In this document: piece after piece, positions 50,437 to 60,360 of the stretch
Layout: each line of letters starts with the position of its first letter
How positions within the stretch are numbered: the stretch's first letter is position 1
Assembly: GCF_013213975.1 (NCBI RefSeq)
Contig: NZ_JABSST010000004.1
Span: 1-64,000 of the forward strand
Length of the DNA stretch: 64,000 nucleotides
Source: Winogradskyella sp.
GTDB lineage: Bacteria; Bacteroidota; Bacteroidia; Flavobacteriales; Flavobacteriaceae
Direction: 5' to 3'
Notes under the pieces: generated by a model
What the model was told of the DNA's origin: nothing
Seen by the model: only the letters and a program-made list of their open reading frames with translations
Databases searched by the model: none
Made by a program: the position numbers and the translations under genes

Positions 50437-53193
50437 TTAGCGTTCTTTTTCGGTAAAGTCAATATTCGGATCCAATATTTCTAAGATAAGTTGCTTTAAC
50501 TCAACTTCAAAAGCCTTAATTGTATCAATGGAAAGTGTTTGATCTTTTTTCTTGCTGTAGGTTGAGGGTTTTGTTCCAAATTTCAGAAAACCCGAATTAA
50601 GATTTTTAAATGAAATAATTCCTGCTTCAATGGGTAATTCTATCTTACTATTGACATACATCATATACGCATAGCAGAGTATCTGAAACGATTTACTGTA
50701 TTTATCGTAGTCAGTTGTGATATCTTCCCAATTGATTATTTCGACTTTATTTTGTTCTACCTTTCCTGACTTATAATCAATAACCCTAGTTACGCCATTT
50801 AACTGATCAATGCGGTCTACTTTTCCTTTTAAGACAATTGGGAAGTTAATATTTTTAATTTTAATAGGGATAGATTCATCAACTTCAATAGCTAAAATTT
50901 TAATGGTATTTCCTGAGTTAAGGGATTTTATTTCTAGGTCTAAAAAGTTATGAATGTACCGTTGGGCAATCTCAAAAACGATGAGGTTTTTTCCTTTTGA
51001 AAAATCTCCTTCCCTATATAAAAGTTTAAAGTGTTTATAAACGGTACTTCTAACCTTAGATTTAAACGCTTTAAGTAAAGCTATAGTTAAAAAATGGCCT
51101 TCCACGGGTTTATATAAATCCTCCAAGGTGTTATGAATAATCGAGCCTAGCGTATTTGCTGCAATATTTTCTTCAACACCTTCAAACTCTTTAACACCCA
51201 GTACTTTGTCATAATAAAAGTCTATAGGATTTCGAATGTAGTTTGTTAAAGACGACGGTGAAAATCCTTTAGCAGCAATAGTCTTAAGTTGCTCTAAGGC
51301 AGTTTGATTTTTCGACACTTGCTTTAGTTTATGTTCAATTATAGGGACTTTAGGCGCTGCAATAACCTGTTCAATTGTATGTATGCCTTCAATTTCTAAC
51401 TGTGTAATAAATCTACTTTTTTCACCTCCTTTAAGTGCATTAATTTCTGTATTATAAAGTATATAAATATTTTTAGCACGCTGAAGGAGTCGAAAAAAAT
51501 GGTAGGTGTAGACAGCGTCTTTTTCTTTATATGTTGGCAATCCATTTTGTAACTTAACGTCATAAGGGATAAAGGAATTATTAGTTTTACCTGAAGGAAG
51601 TATGCCTTCATTAACCGAACTAATTATTACGGTTTCAAAATCTAATACTCGCGATTCTAACATTCCCATTATTTGTAACCCATCAAGAGGTTCACCTTGA
51701 AAGTCTAAAGTTTCTGAAGTTAATAATTCGTTGAATAGACCTTCTAATATTTTAATAGACTTTAATTGTTGCTTGTATTTAGAGCTAAGTTCTGTTAACT
51801 GATTAAATAATTTATAAAATCTAAATAAATATTCTAACTCCAAATTACTCTTCTCCTGATTTAGCTTTGTTTTTATACGCTTAATTAGTTTTAAACATTG
51901 ATTAAGAGCAAATTTGGGATTGTCGGTCCAGGATTCAAATAACTCATGCAAGAAATTGAAATGAATATCATCAACTAGTGATTTTAATTGGTCTAGATTT
52001 AAATAGGTAAAGTTATATTTTTGAATACTTGTAATAATGTGTTTAGCCCCATTGCCTGAGTTTGACTCAAAGAGTCTATAGATTGAAGGGTGAGAAAGTA
52101 AATCGACAACATCTTCATGATAATATTGAGCAGTATTGTGTCGATGAATATGGAAAAGTAAATTAAATAATGATGCAAGAGGTACAAACTTTAATGGTAA
52201 TCCCATTGTTACATTAACTTGACTGATACTTTTAGGAATAGAATTTAAAACAGGCACTAAAAGATTTTCCTCTCCTAAAACCACAGCTACTTTTGATAGG
52301 TCTGAACGTTCTTCCTTTAAACCCTTAAGTATATGGCCAATATACTTGGCTTGCCCAACTAATTTGGGTATGCCAATAGTCTGAATCTTTTTCTTATTTG
52401 AATAGTGCGAGGTAATCCAATTGAAAGGGTTAGTATTAAAATATTTCCACTGTGATCGGTGCTGTCTTGCAAAATGTCCGGCATCATGAATAACGTCATT
52501 TACGAACGTCTGATCGATGTCCCAATAGATATGAGCAATATCACTTTGAAGCAAGCCTTGGATAATCTGAGACTCGGATTTATTTAAAGCATTAAATCCA
52601 AGAAATATGTGTTTTCTATTAGAATTAGTTTCGATGTAATACTCAAGGTTGTTTGCAGCCTCCCTATAGATTAGTCCTTGATAGCCTTCTTTGTTACCAA
52701 TTAATTCTTCTGTAAATGCGTTGTAGTAGTTTCCTAATTGCTTCCAGAATTTTAAATGCGATTTAATTAAGTTAGTTTGGTTAGATTCTAAGGACCAGTG
52801 GTCCAATTCTTTTATAGCTCCTAAATAATTGAATATATCAGTTTGATTTACCAGATATCTGTCAATCTCGTTAAAGTCTTGCAGTAATATCTGAGCCCAT
52901 TTTATAAAAGAGTCAAAGGGTTCTATTTCTAAATTATCAGTATGAGTAGAATAAGTTGTATATAGTCTAAATAATAGTTCTGAATTATGAAGCGCCTTAA
53001 GTCCTGATAGGTCTTCTACCAACTCTTCAATACTGAGAATTGTTGGGGATAAAATAGGAGACTTTAGAACAGAAGCTAGCTTATGTTTTAAGAATATTTT
53101 TGCCCGTTTACTTGGCAGAATAAAGCATAAATCTTGGAGTGGTAGTCCTTTTTTTTGGAGATCGTATAATACCTGCTTTATAAAACTTTCCAT
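50437..53193 (-). CDS. AddB/RecB-like PD-(D/E)XK exonuclease protein
   Basis: 918 aa; inactivated-helicase-like N-terminus (LCFILPSKRAKIFLKHKL), C-terminal GSIIHNTLEDLY...VDRIDQLNGVTRVIDYKSG nuclease motif. Confidence 0.82.
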   Translation of the reverse strand: MESFIKQVLYDLQKKGLPLQDLCFILPSKRAKIFLKHKLASVLKSPILSPTILSIEELVEDLSGLKALHNSELLFRLYTTYSTHTDNLEIEPFDSFIKWAQILLQDFNEIDRYLVNQTDIFNYLGAIKELDHWSLESNQTNLIKSHLKFWKQLGNYYNAFTEELIGNKEGYQGLIYREAANNLEYYIETNSNRKHIFLGFNALNKSESQIIQGLLQSDIAHIYWDIDQTFVNDVIHDAGHFARQHRSQWKYFNTNPFNWITSHYSNKKKIQTIGIPKLVGQAKYIGHILKGLKEERSDLSKVAVVLGEENLLVPVLNSIPKSISQVNVTMGLPLKFVPLASLFNLLFHIHRHNTAQYYHEDVVDLLSHPSIYRLFESNSGNGAKHIITSIQKYNFTYLNLDQLKSLVDDIHFNFLHELFESWTDNPKFALNQCLKLIKRIKTKLNQEKSNLELEYLFRFYKLFNQLTELSSKYKQQLKSIKILEGLFNELLTSETLDFQGEPLDGLQIMGMLESRVLDFETVIISSVNEGILPSGKTNNSFIPYDVKLQNGLPTYKEKDAVYTYHFFRLLQRAKNIYILYNTEINALKGGEKSRFITQLEIEGIHTIEQVIAAPKVPIIEHKLKQVSKNQTALEQLKTIAAKGFSPSSLTNYIRNPIDFYYDKVLGVKEFEGVEENIAANTLGSIIHNTLEDLYKPVEGHFLTIALLKAFKSKVRSTVYKHFKLLYREGDFSKGKNLIVFEIAQRYIHNFLDLEIKSLNSGNTIKILAIEVDESIPIKIKNINFPIVLKGKVDRIDQLNGVTRVIDYKSGKVEQNKVEIINWEDITTDYDKYSKSFQILCYAYMMYVNSKIELPIEAGIISFKNLNSGFLKFGTKPSTYSKKKDQTLSIDTIKAFEVELKQLILEILDPNIDFTEKER

Positions 53194-53207
53194 TTTATAA
53201 AAATAAA

Positions 53208-53234
53208 AAACGCCCCGAAATACGGGACGTTTTT
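53208..53234 (-). terminator. Terminator of the ompA-family gene
   Basis: AAAAAACG..CCG/CGG..CGTTTTT inverted repeat. Confidence 0.65.
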
Positions 53235-53257
53235 AGTCAATTTATATAAATGTTTAT

Positions 53258-54664
53258 TTAATTCTGCGGATTTAATAGAATTACTTCAACACGTCTGTTG
53301 CTTTTTCTTCCATCTCTTGTTTTATTGTCTGCAATTGGCTTTTCTTCACCATACCCTTTTGATTCTAATCGGTCTGCAGCAATTCCATTAGCAATTAAAT
53401 AATCTCTAACTGCATTAGCTCTTCTTTCAGATAACAACTGGTTTGTTTTCTTAGAACCTACACTATCTGTATGACCGTCTATAGAGAATCTAGACTTTGG
53501 ATATTCCTTAAGAATTGCAATGATATTATCAACTACTTGCTCAGACTCACCCTTAATTGAAGATTTACCTGTGTTAAATAAAATAGTCTTAGCGTAATCG
53601 TTTAATGTTTTCATAACGGCTGGGCTAGGTGCTTGTCTTGGACATCCATCTAATTCAGCTTCACCAGCTTCGTTAGGACATTTATCATCTTTATCTAAAA
53701 CACCGTCTCCATCAGTATCTGGCCAAGGGCAACCACTATTGGCAGCAGGTCCAGCCTCGTTAGGACAGTTATCATCAACGTCAGCAACACCGTCACCGTC
53801 TGCATCTGGACAACCCATTAAAGATTTCAGACCAGCTACAGTAGGACACTTATCGTCGTTATCTATAACTCCATCACCATCGCTATCTGGGCATCCATTA
53901 AATTCAGCTAAACCAGCAGTATTAGGACAGTCATCTTTAGAATCTTGGATACCATCGTTGTCAGAATCCGGACATCCGTTGAAAATTTCTAAACCAGCTT
54001 CTTCTGGACAAGCATCGTCTTGGTCATAAATACCATCGTTATCCGTATCAACACCACCAAATTTAAATGTAACACCTAACGAATGTTGGAAATGCTTAGG
54101 CAGATAATCCTCGAAAGCATGTTTATATCTTGTATTGAAATCAACACCTAATTTTTTAGTGATCCAATATTTGATACCTAATGTACCATTGAATGTACCT
54201 GCGCCGATATCATCTAACCAGGTATAACCACCACCGATACCTAAATAAGGATCAATTTTATTAGAATTAATAGCATTCATGAAACTATATGAAATTGTAC
54301 CGTCAAGAGCATAATAAGTTAAATCACCAACTGTGTTTGTGCCAGCTTCAGATCCGTCAGGATTTAAATTTGTACCAAACTTGTCTATTTTATTAACAGA
54401 ACCAGTAGCAGTAAAAATAAAACCATCGCTGAGATATCTTGAAAGAGAGATAGTAGAAAGTGATGGATAGATATTCCAATGATCTTCTACATTAAAAAAT
54501 TCGTCAAAATATTCTCCTTGAGGTGCATCCTCCCCAACAGGATATGGGTCGACTGCATTGACACCGATAGAAACAGCCCATGGATTGTTCTTGTCTTGAC
54601 CATGCGTAGTGCTGAAACTCATAAGAAGCACTGCGACAAAAAGTAATCTGCTAAGATTTTTCAT
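53258..54664 (-). CDS. OmpA family protein with thrombospondin type-3 repeats
   Basis: 468 aa; signal peptide, beta-barrel, repeated D-x-D-G-D-G-V-x-D-x-x-D-x-C-P, C-terminal [29 protein letters not shown]. Confidence 0.93.
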   Translation of the reverse strand: MKNLSRLLFVAVLLMSFSTTHGQDKNNPWAVSIGVNAVDPYPVGEDAPQGEYFDEFFNVEDHWNIYPSLSTISLSRYLSDGFIFTATGSVNKIDKFGTNLNPDGSEAGTNTVGDLTYYALDGTISYSFMNAINSNKIDPYLGIGGGYTWLDDIGAGTFNGTLGIKYWITKKLGVDFNTRYKHAFEDYLPKHFQHSLGVTFKFGGVDTDNDGIYDQDDACPEEAGLEIFNGCPDSDNDGIQDSKDDCPNTAGLAEFNGCPDSDGDGVIDNDDKCPTVAGLKSLMGCPDADGDGVADVDDNCPNEAGPAANSGCPWPDTDGDGVLDKDDKCPNEAGEAELDGCPRQAPSPAVMKTLNDYAKTILFNTGKSSIKGESEQVVDNIIAILKEYPKSRFSIDGHTDSVGSKKTNQLLSERRANAVRDYLIANGIAADRLESKGYGEEKPIADNKTRDGRKSNRRVEVILLNPQN

Positions 54665-54789
54665 ATTCTAATTAATTTAATTTTTTAAGTGTTAATTGTT
54701 AGCAAATGTAAGTTGTTAAATGTTATTAACAAAGACAAATATATAAAAATATTGTTATAACGCCCTATAATAGTGACTTTCTAAGGTTT

Positions 54790-55983
54790 TTATATCAATT
54801 GTAGTTTTTTACCAACTTTAACAAATGCATTAATGGCTTTGTCCAATTGGTCTTTACTATGAGCTGCAGATAATTGTACTCGAATTCTCGCTTTTTCTTT
54901 AGGAACTACAGGATAGAAAAACCCTATCACGTAGACACCTTCATCAAGTAGCATCTTAGCCATAGTTTGAGATAGCTTTGCATCATATAACATTACAGGA
55001 ACAATCGCTGAATCTCCATCAATTATATCAAACCCAGCCTCTCTCATACCTTTCTTAAAATATTTGGTATTCCAATCAACTTTGTCTCTCAGTGAGGTAT
55101 CGTTTTTGAGCATATCAAAAACCTTAATACTGGCACCTACTATTGCAGGTGCTAAAGAATTTGAAAACAAGTATGGTCTCGATCTTTGACGTAAAATTTC
55201 AATAATTTCTTTTTTAGCAGTTGTGTAACCTCCCATAGCACCTCCCATGGCCTTGCCAAGAGTACCCGTAATAATATCAATTCTTCCAAGTACACCTTTT
55301 TCTTCTAAAGTTCCAATACCCGTTTCACCTATAAATCCAGTAGCGTGACATTCGTCTATCATGACTAAGGCATCATATTTATCTGCCAAATCACAAATTT
55401 TATCTAATGGGGCAACAAGACCATCCATTGAAAAAACACCATCTGTAACTATGATTTTAAATCTAGCACCATTTTCATTCGCTGCAATGAGCTGTTTTTC
55501 TAAGTCGGCCATATCATTATTTCGGTAACGATACCTGGCGGCTTTACAAAGTCTAACACCATCAATTATGGAAGCATGATTAAGTGCGTCTGAAATTATA
55601 GCATCTTCTTTAGTAAGTAAGGGTTCAAAAACTCCCCCATTAGCGTCAAAAGCTGCCGCATAAAGAATTGTATCTTCGGTGCCATAAAAATCAGCGATTT
55701 TTTGCTCCAGTTCTTTGTGGATATCCTGTGTGCCACAAATAAAACGAACGGATGACATGCCAAAGCCATGGGAGTCTAAAGTGTTTTTTGCGGCTTTAAT
55801 AACCTCAGGATGAGAGGATAAGCCAAGATAGTTGTTAGCGCAGAAATTTAATACCTTTTCTCCAGTATTTAATGTAATTTCTGCATCTTGAGGTGATGTT
55901 ATAATGCGCTCCTCTTTAAAAAGTCCAGCCTCTTTTATAGCTTCTATTTCTTGTTGTAAATGCGATTTTATATTGCCGTACAT
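54790..55983 (-). CDS. kbl: Glycine C-acetyltransferase (2-amino-3-ketobutyrate CoA ligase)
   Basis: 397 aa; [42 protein letters not shown]. Confidence 0.93.
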   Translation of the reverse strand: MYGNIKSHLQQEIEAIKEAGLFKEERIITSPQDAEITLNTGEKVLNFCANNYLGLSSHPEVIKAAKNTLDSHGFGMSSVRFICGTQDIHKELEQKIADFYGTEDTILYAAAFDANGGVFEPLLTKEDAIISDALNHASIIDGVRLCKAARYRYRNNDMADLEKQLIAANENGARFKIIVTDGVFSMDGLVAPLDKICDLADKYDALVMIDECHATGFIGETGIGTLEEKGVLGRIDIITGTLGKAMGGAMGGYTTAKKEIIEILRQRSRPYLFSNSLAPAIVGASIKVFDMLKNDTSLRDKVDWNTKYFKKGMREAGFDIIDGDSAIVPVMLYDAKLSQTMAKMLLDEGVYVIGFFYPVVPKEKARIRVQLSAAHSKDQLDKAINAFVKVGKKLQLI

Positions 55984-56024
55984 AGTTATGGTGTTAATTA
56001 TTTGGTAAAGATACCATCAATAAG

Positions 56025-59000
56025 TTAGACTTCAATGACCTTAATAGTATCATTTATATAAACCAAATATTTATGAGTAACCTTTAAGTCCATCATACTT
56101 ATAACAGTAGAATATTCGTCTAACTGTGATTCATGTGATGATTTTGGGATCCCGGTCTTATAGTCAATAATTATGGCATTATCGTTTATAATATTTAAAC
56201 GGTCAGGTCTAAAAAGTAAACCAGAATCGGTAATGATATCTCGTTCGTTATACACTTCAGAACCTTGAACATAATATGTTTGCAGCATTGGATGGTTAAT
56301 AACCTCTAACACTAACTTTTGTAAATTTTCTTTTTCATCATAAACAATTTCACCTGAACTGATCAAGTCATTAAAGGCAAAATCTAAGTCTTCCTGGTAT
56401 TTAATTTTTGAAAGAATTAAATGTACTTTATTGCCTCGTTCTATTGCTATTTCTTGCTTTGTATCCCATAACTGACCTGATTTAGTTATGATATTTAAAT
56501 TATGGTCTTCTTTTGGTATAGATAAAAGTGGCAACTCTTTAGGTATAAAATCCTCTTGTTCGGCTTTAGATGGTTTGGATTCTGGTTCACCAAAATTATA
56601 GCTAAGTCTTTGGTCAGACCATTGATCTAGACTTTGCAAATAAGAGATTAACATTCCGGAATAGGTGTTGTCTTTTACATTGCCTTTTGAGTCAAAGTCC
56701 TTTTTTGATATTATGTGAAGTTCATCCTCAGGTCTCGTTAATGCCACATACAAGAGATTTATATTATCCAATTCTAATTGAGATTGGTGTTCTCTAAAAA
56801 TACGTTCTCCAATTTCTCCGAATTGAACGACGTCTTTACTGTAATTGAGCAGTAAAATCTCAAAATCATTGAATTTTTCTCTTTCTATGGGAAACCAAAT
56901 CTTTGGCTCGAGTTCTTTATAGATGTTAAGGTCTGCAAACGGAAAAATAACAACTGGGAATTCTAAACCCTTACTTTTATGAATAGTCATAATTTCTACA
57001 GCATTTAAATTCTGCGATGAGATAATGCTTAGACTATCTTTTTTAGTGTCAAAAAATTTCAAAAAAGAACTTAGATCTGCATTTTGTTTTTGGGTGAATT
57101 CTAAAATAAAATCTAGATAAAATTGAATGTAAGCATCAGACTCTTTATTGAGTTTAAATGACCTTATAAGTTCTTCAACGAGATCATATAGAGGCAAACT
57201 AATAAGTTGTGTTTTATTTATAAACACATTCAAGGACTCTAATCCTTCAAAGAATTTGTCTGTATTTGAATCTAAATGGCTTGTAAAAAATGCATGTTTA
57301 TCCTTTATATCGTTTAGTTCAGCTAATGCAGAAAGGATTTCAATCTTTAGGTTATCATTATCTTCTTGAACTAATAATTTCAGCGTTGTATCTAATAGGT
57401 TTACTTTTGGAGAGTTTGAAACAAGTAATGTTTCAGAAGAGGTTATTTTTAGATTTTTTTGACTCAGGTAATCTGCGATAGCAACACCTTCTTTACGCTT
57501 TCTTACAAGAATACAAATATCATTAAGTTCATATCCTCTGCTTAAGCAATTAATAATTGTTTCATAAGCCTTCTCACAATATAATAATGCCTCATCATCA
57601 TCAACTGTAGCATCTATGAAATCTAGATTAACATAGCCATTAGTATTACGAATAGCATTTTGCTCTCCATTTTCATAGAGATCAGCATAATTACCATCAG
57701 AAAAGTAATTTTGACTCAAAAATTTAAAGAAGCTATTATTGAACTTAATAATTTGTTTTGCACTTCTATAATTTGAGTTCAATGAAATAACGTCTGGTGC
57801 TATTTGAAATGGATTAGATGACCTATTGTATAGGCCAATAAACTGTTCTGCTTCTCCACCGCGCCATCTATAAATGGCTTGTTTTGCATCTCCAACTAGC
57901 ATAGCTGTTCCATTTGACGCAGATAATGTGTTGTCGAAAAGAGGAATAAGATTTTCCCATTGTAACCTTGAAGTATCCTGAAATTCATCAACAAAATAGT
58001 GCTTAAATTTTTCACCTAAACGTTCATAAATAAAAGGTGTAGGTTGATTTTTAATTTCTTTACTTATTATTTTATTAAATTCTGAAATAAGCATTTTATT
58101 TTGCTCTTCTTTTAAAGTGTTAAGTTCCTTTGTTATAGAATTTAAAACTGAAAGAGGGATGACATTTTTATAAAATCCTTTCTTCAATTTTAACTCAAAC
58201 ACTAAATTTCTCGAAGATTGAAATAGTTTGGATAATTGAGGTTGAATACTGTCAATAGTTTCAGCGATGGTTTCTGTAACTCGCTTTGGATAAAGCGTAT
58301 TGTTATTTAACAGATCATTTTGCCAACTCGCTTCAAAATTTAGTTTGAAGTTTTTTTCTTTTAGTTGTTTAAAATGATTAGGCAAAGACTTTCTGTTAAA
58401 GTCATTAAATTGTAAACCGCACTCTTCAATTAAGGTTAATGCATTTAATCCGATTATACTAATGTTTTTCTCCAACGAATTGATGGAACTAAATAGAACA
58501 TCTTTTAAATTATTAAAGTCATTTAGGGTTTTGGTTTTTAAATTGTCAATAGCTTCAATATCATTTTCACTCACCAAAAGCTTTGCAATTTTGTTAAAAT
58601 CATAACTAATGTCCCAGCTTTTATCTTCATCTGTTTTATCAAATGCAAAATCGATTAGGCTTTTGGTTAAAGCTTCGTCATCACCAGCTTTAGAAATGAG
58701 TTTATCTACAGCTTCATTTAATAAACGATTTTGATCTAGTTCTACCTCAAAATTCACCGGTAGGTTTAGATCATGAGCAAAGGTTCTTATAATTCGATGT
58801 GTAAAACCGTCAATTGTGGAAATATCAAAAGCACCGTAGTTATGGATGATATGTTTTAAGATGTGCTTTGATTTATTTTTTAGGTGTGTAGGCTTAATGG
58901 ATAATTCTTGACAAATGTCTATGAACATTGTATGTGGTTCTGTAAGATTTTTGTCGCTGGAGAATTGCCGAAGCATATCTATAATTCTTGTTTTCATTTC

Positions 59001-59156
59001 ACCAACAGCCTTATTGGTAAAAGTAATTGCCAATATGGATTTAAATTGATCATAGTTTTGTGCTTTGACCAAAATTTTAATGTAAGACTTGGCAAGGTTG
59101 TAGGTTTTACCACTTCCGGCTGATGCATTGTAAATTTTGAATGAAGAATCTCCCAA
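56025..59156 (-). CDS. UvrD/RecB-type helicase-nuclease (AddA-like)
   Basis: 1043 aa; ASAGSGKTYNLA Walker A, VDEFQDTSRLQW, GDAKQAIYRWRGG, C-terminal RPDRLNIINDNAIIIDYKTG nuclease. Confidence 0.92.
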   Translation of the reverse strand: MGDSSFKIYNASAGSGKTYNLAKSYIKILVKAQNYDQFKSILAITFTNKAVGEMKTRIIDMLRQFSSDKNLTEPHTMFIDICQELSIKPTHLKNKSKHILKHIIHNYGAFDISTIDGFTHRIIRTFAHDLNLPVNFEVELDQNRLLNEAVDKLISKAGDDEALTKSLIDFAFDKTDEDKSWDISYDFNKIAKLLVSENDIEAIDNLKTKTLNDFNNLKDVLFSSINSLEKNISIIGLNALTLIEECGLQFNDFNRKSLPNHFKQLKEKNFKLNFEASWQNDLLNNNTLYPKRVTETIAETIDSIQPQLSKLFQSSRNLVFELKLKKGFYKNVIPLSVLNSITKELNTLKEEQNKMLISEFNKIISKEIKNQPTPFIYERLGEKFKHYFVDEFQDTSRLQWENLIPLFDNTLSASNGTAMLVGDAKQAIYRWRGGEAEQFIGLYNRSSNPFQIAPDVISLNSNYRSAKQIIKFNNSFFKFLSQNYFSDGNYADLYENGEQNAIRNTNGYVNLDFIDATVDDDEALLYCEKAYETIINCLSRGYELNDICILVRKRKEGVAIADYLSQKNLKITSSETLLVSNSPKVNLLDTTLKLLVQEDNDNLKIEILSALAELNDIKDKHAFFTSHLDSNTDKFFEGLESLNVFINKTQLISLPLYDLVEELIRSFKLNKESDAYIQFYLDFILEFTQKQNADLSSFLKFFDTKKDSLSIISSQNLNAVEIMTIHKSKGLEFPVVIFPFADLNIYKELEPKIWFPIEREKFNDFEILLLNYSKDVVQFGEIGERIFREHQSQLELDNINLLYVALTRPEDELHIISKKDFDSKGNVKDNTYSGMLISYLQSLDQWSDQRLSYNFGEPESKPSKAEQEDFIPKELPLLSIPKEDHNLNIITKSGQLWDTKQEIAIERGNKVHLILSKIKYQEDLDFAFNDLISSGEIVYDEKENLQKLVLEVINHPMLQTYYVQGSEVYNERDIITDSGLLFRPDRLNIINDNAIIIDYKTGIPKSSHESQLDEYSTVISMMDLKVTHKYLVYINDTIKVIEV

Positions 59157-59268
59157 AAGATAAATTTTATACCAAAATAGGGAATCTTAATAATTTATTT
59201 AGAACATCTTATTATCAAAACCGTAAATTTGTTAAAATAGAAATACTAACATTTAAAACATAAATATT

Positions 59269-59877
59269 ATGGCTTTTGAATTACCAAAATTAAACTATGC
59301 ATATGACGCTTTAGTACCACATATTGATGCAAGAACAATGGAGATACACCATTCTAAGCATCATAACGGGTATACAACAAAATTAAATGCGGCAATTGAA
59401 GGAACCAATTTAGAAGGTAAATCAATTGAAGACATTCTAACTAATCTAGACATGAGTAATTCAGGAGTTAGAAATAACGGGGGTGGATTTTATAACCATT
59501 CTTTATTTTGGGATGTGCTTAACCCAGAAGATAGAGGATATCTTTCAGGTGAGTTAAAAGATGCTATTGAAGCTGAGTTTGGATCTAAAGATGCTTTTAT
59601 TGAAGCATTCTCAAAAGCTGCGGCTACACAGTTTGGATCAGGTTGGGCTTGGTTATGTGTTCATAAAGGAGGTAAGGTTGAGGTGTGTTCAACACCAAAC
59701 CAAGATAATCCATTAATGCCAGGCGTATCTTGTGGGGGTACTCCAATTTTAGGGTTAGATGTGTGGGAGCACGCCTATTACTTAAATTACCAAAATAGAA
59801 GACCAGATTATATTGAGGCGTTTTTCAAGGTCATTAATTGGAATGAAGTAGAGCGGAGATATGCTCAAGCAAAATAA
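59269..59877 (+). CDS. sodA: Superoxide dismutase (Fe/Mn)
   Basis: 202 aa; [39 protein letters not shown]. Confidence 0.95.
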   Translation: MAFELPKLNYAYDALVPHIDARTMEIHHSKHHNGYTTKLNAAIEGTNLEGKSIEDILTNLDMSNSGVRNNGGGFYNHSLFWDVLNPEDRGYLSGELKDAIEAEFGSKDAFIEAFSKAAATQFGSGWAWLCVHKGGKVEVCSTPNQDNPLMPGVSCGGTPILGLDVWEHAYYLNYQNRRPDYIEAFFKVINWNEVERRYAQAK

Positions 59878-59898
59878 GTATCAAAAAATAGAAAAGAA

Positions 59899-59928
59899 AA
59901 ATCCAAGTCCATATGGCTTGGATTTTTT
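59899..59928 (+). terminator. Terminator of sod
   Basis: AATCCAAG-tccatatgg-CTTGGATT + T6. Confidence 0.85.
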
Positions 59929-59942
59929 AATGTTTTTAAATG

Positions 59943-60014
59943 AAAAAAGGTGAACAGAGAGTTCACCTTTTTTGCCCCAAATCTACCATAAACTTAACCT
60001 ACTTATGTTATGGT
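59943..60014 (-). ncRNA. Putative small RNA, copy 1 (~72 nt) ending in a Rho-independent terminator
   Basis: Minus strand: TATATTTG -7 box (60026-60019), 4 nt, ACCATAACATAAGTAGGTTAAGTTTATGGTAGATTTGGGGCAAAAAAGGTGAAC-tctct-GTTCACCTTTTTT; near-identical to 60177-60248. Confidence 0.6.
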
Positions 60015-60176
60015 GAGTCAAATATAGGAGGACCTATATTTAATATTTTAATTTATTGGATAAACGACCTATATATTAGTCTAAGCGAAGAATCCTCTGG
60101 CATTAGAAATCTTTTGAAAATAAAATCGATTAGTGAATAGAAGCTTTACATAAAGTATTACTTTAATATGGTGCAT

Positions 60177-60248
60177 AAAAAAAGGTGAACAGAGTTCACC
60201 TTTTTTTGCCCCAAATCTACCATGAACTTAACCTACTTATGTTATGGT
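60177..60248 (-). ncRNA. Putative small RNA, copy 2 (~72 nt), tandem paralogue of copy 1
   Basis: Minus strand: TACATTGG -7-like box (60260-60253), 4 nt, ACCATAACATAAGTAGGTTAAGTTCATGGTAGATTTGGGGCAAAAAAAGGTGAAC-tct-GTTCACCTTTTTTT. Confidence 0.6.
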
Positions 60249-60360
60249 ATCACCAATGTAAATTTTATTTGTTAAAACAGTACATTATATTAGATGAAAT
60301 GCATGATTCTTAGGTGAAGTACGTAATTTTTCGGATTAACCGTAAATCAATTGTGATTAT

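Noticed and set aside
53739-54029. 96-aa plus-strand repetitive Ser/Pro-rich ORF
   Set aside because: It is the antisense translation of the TSP3 repeats in ompA; periodicity derives from the repeat DNA.
59940-60140. 66-aa plus-strand ORF overlapping the duplicated element
   Set aside because: Composition is not protein-like, it runs through a terminator hairpin and is not preserved in the second copy; the minus-strand sRNA reading explains the repeat better.
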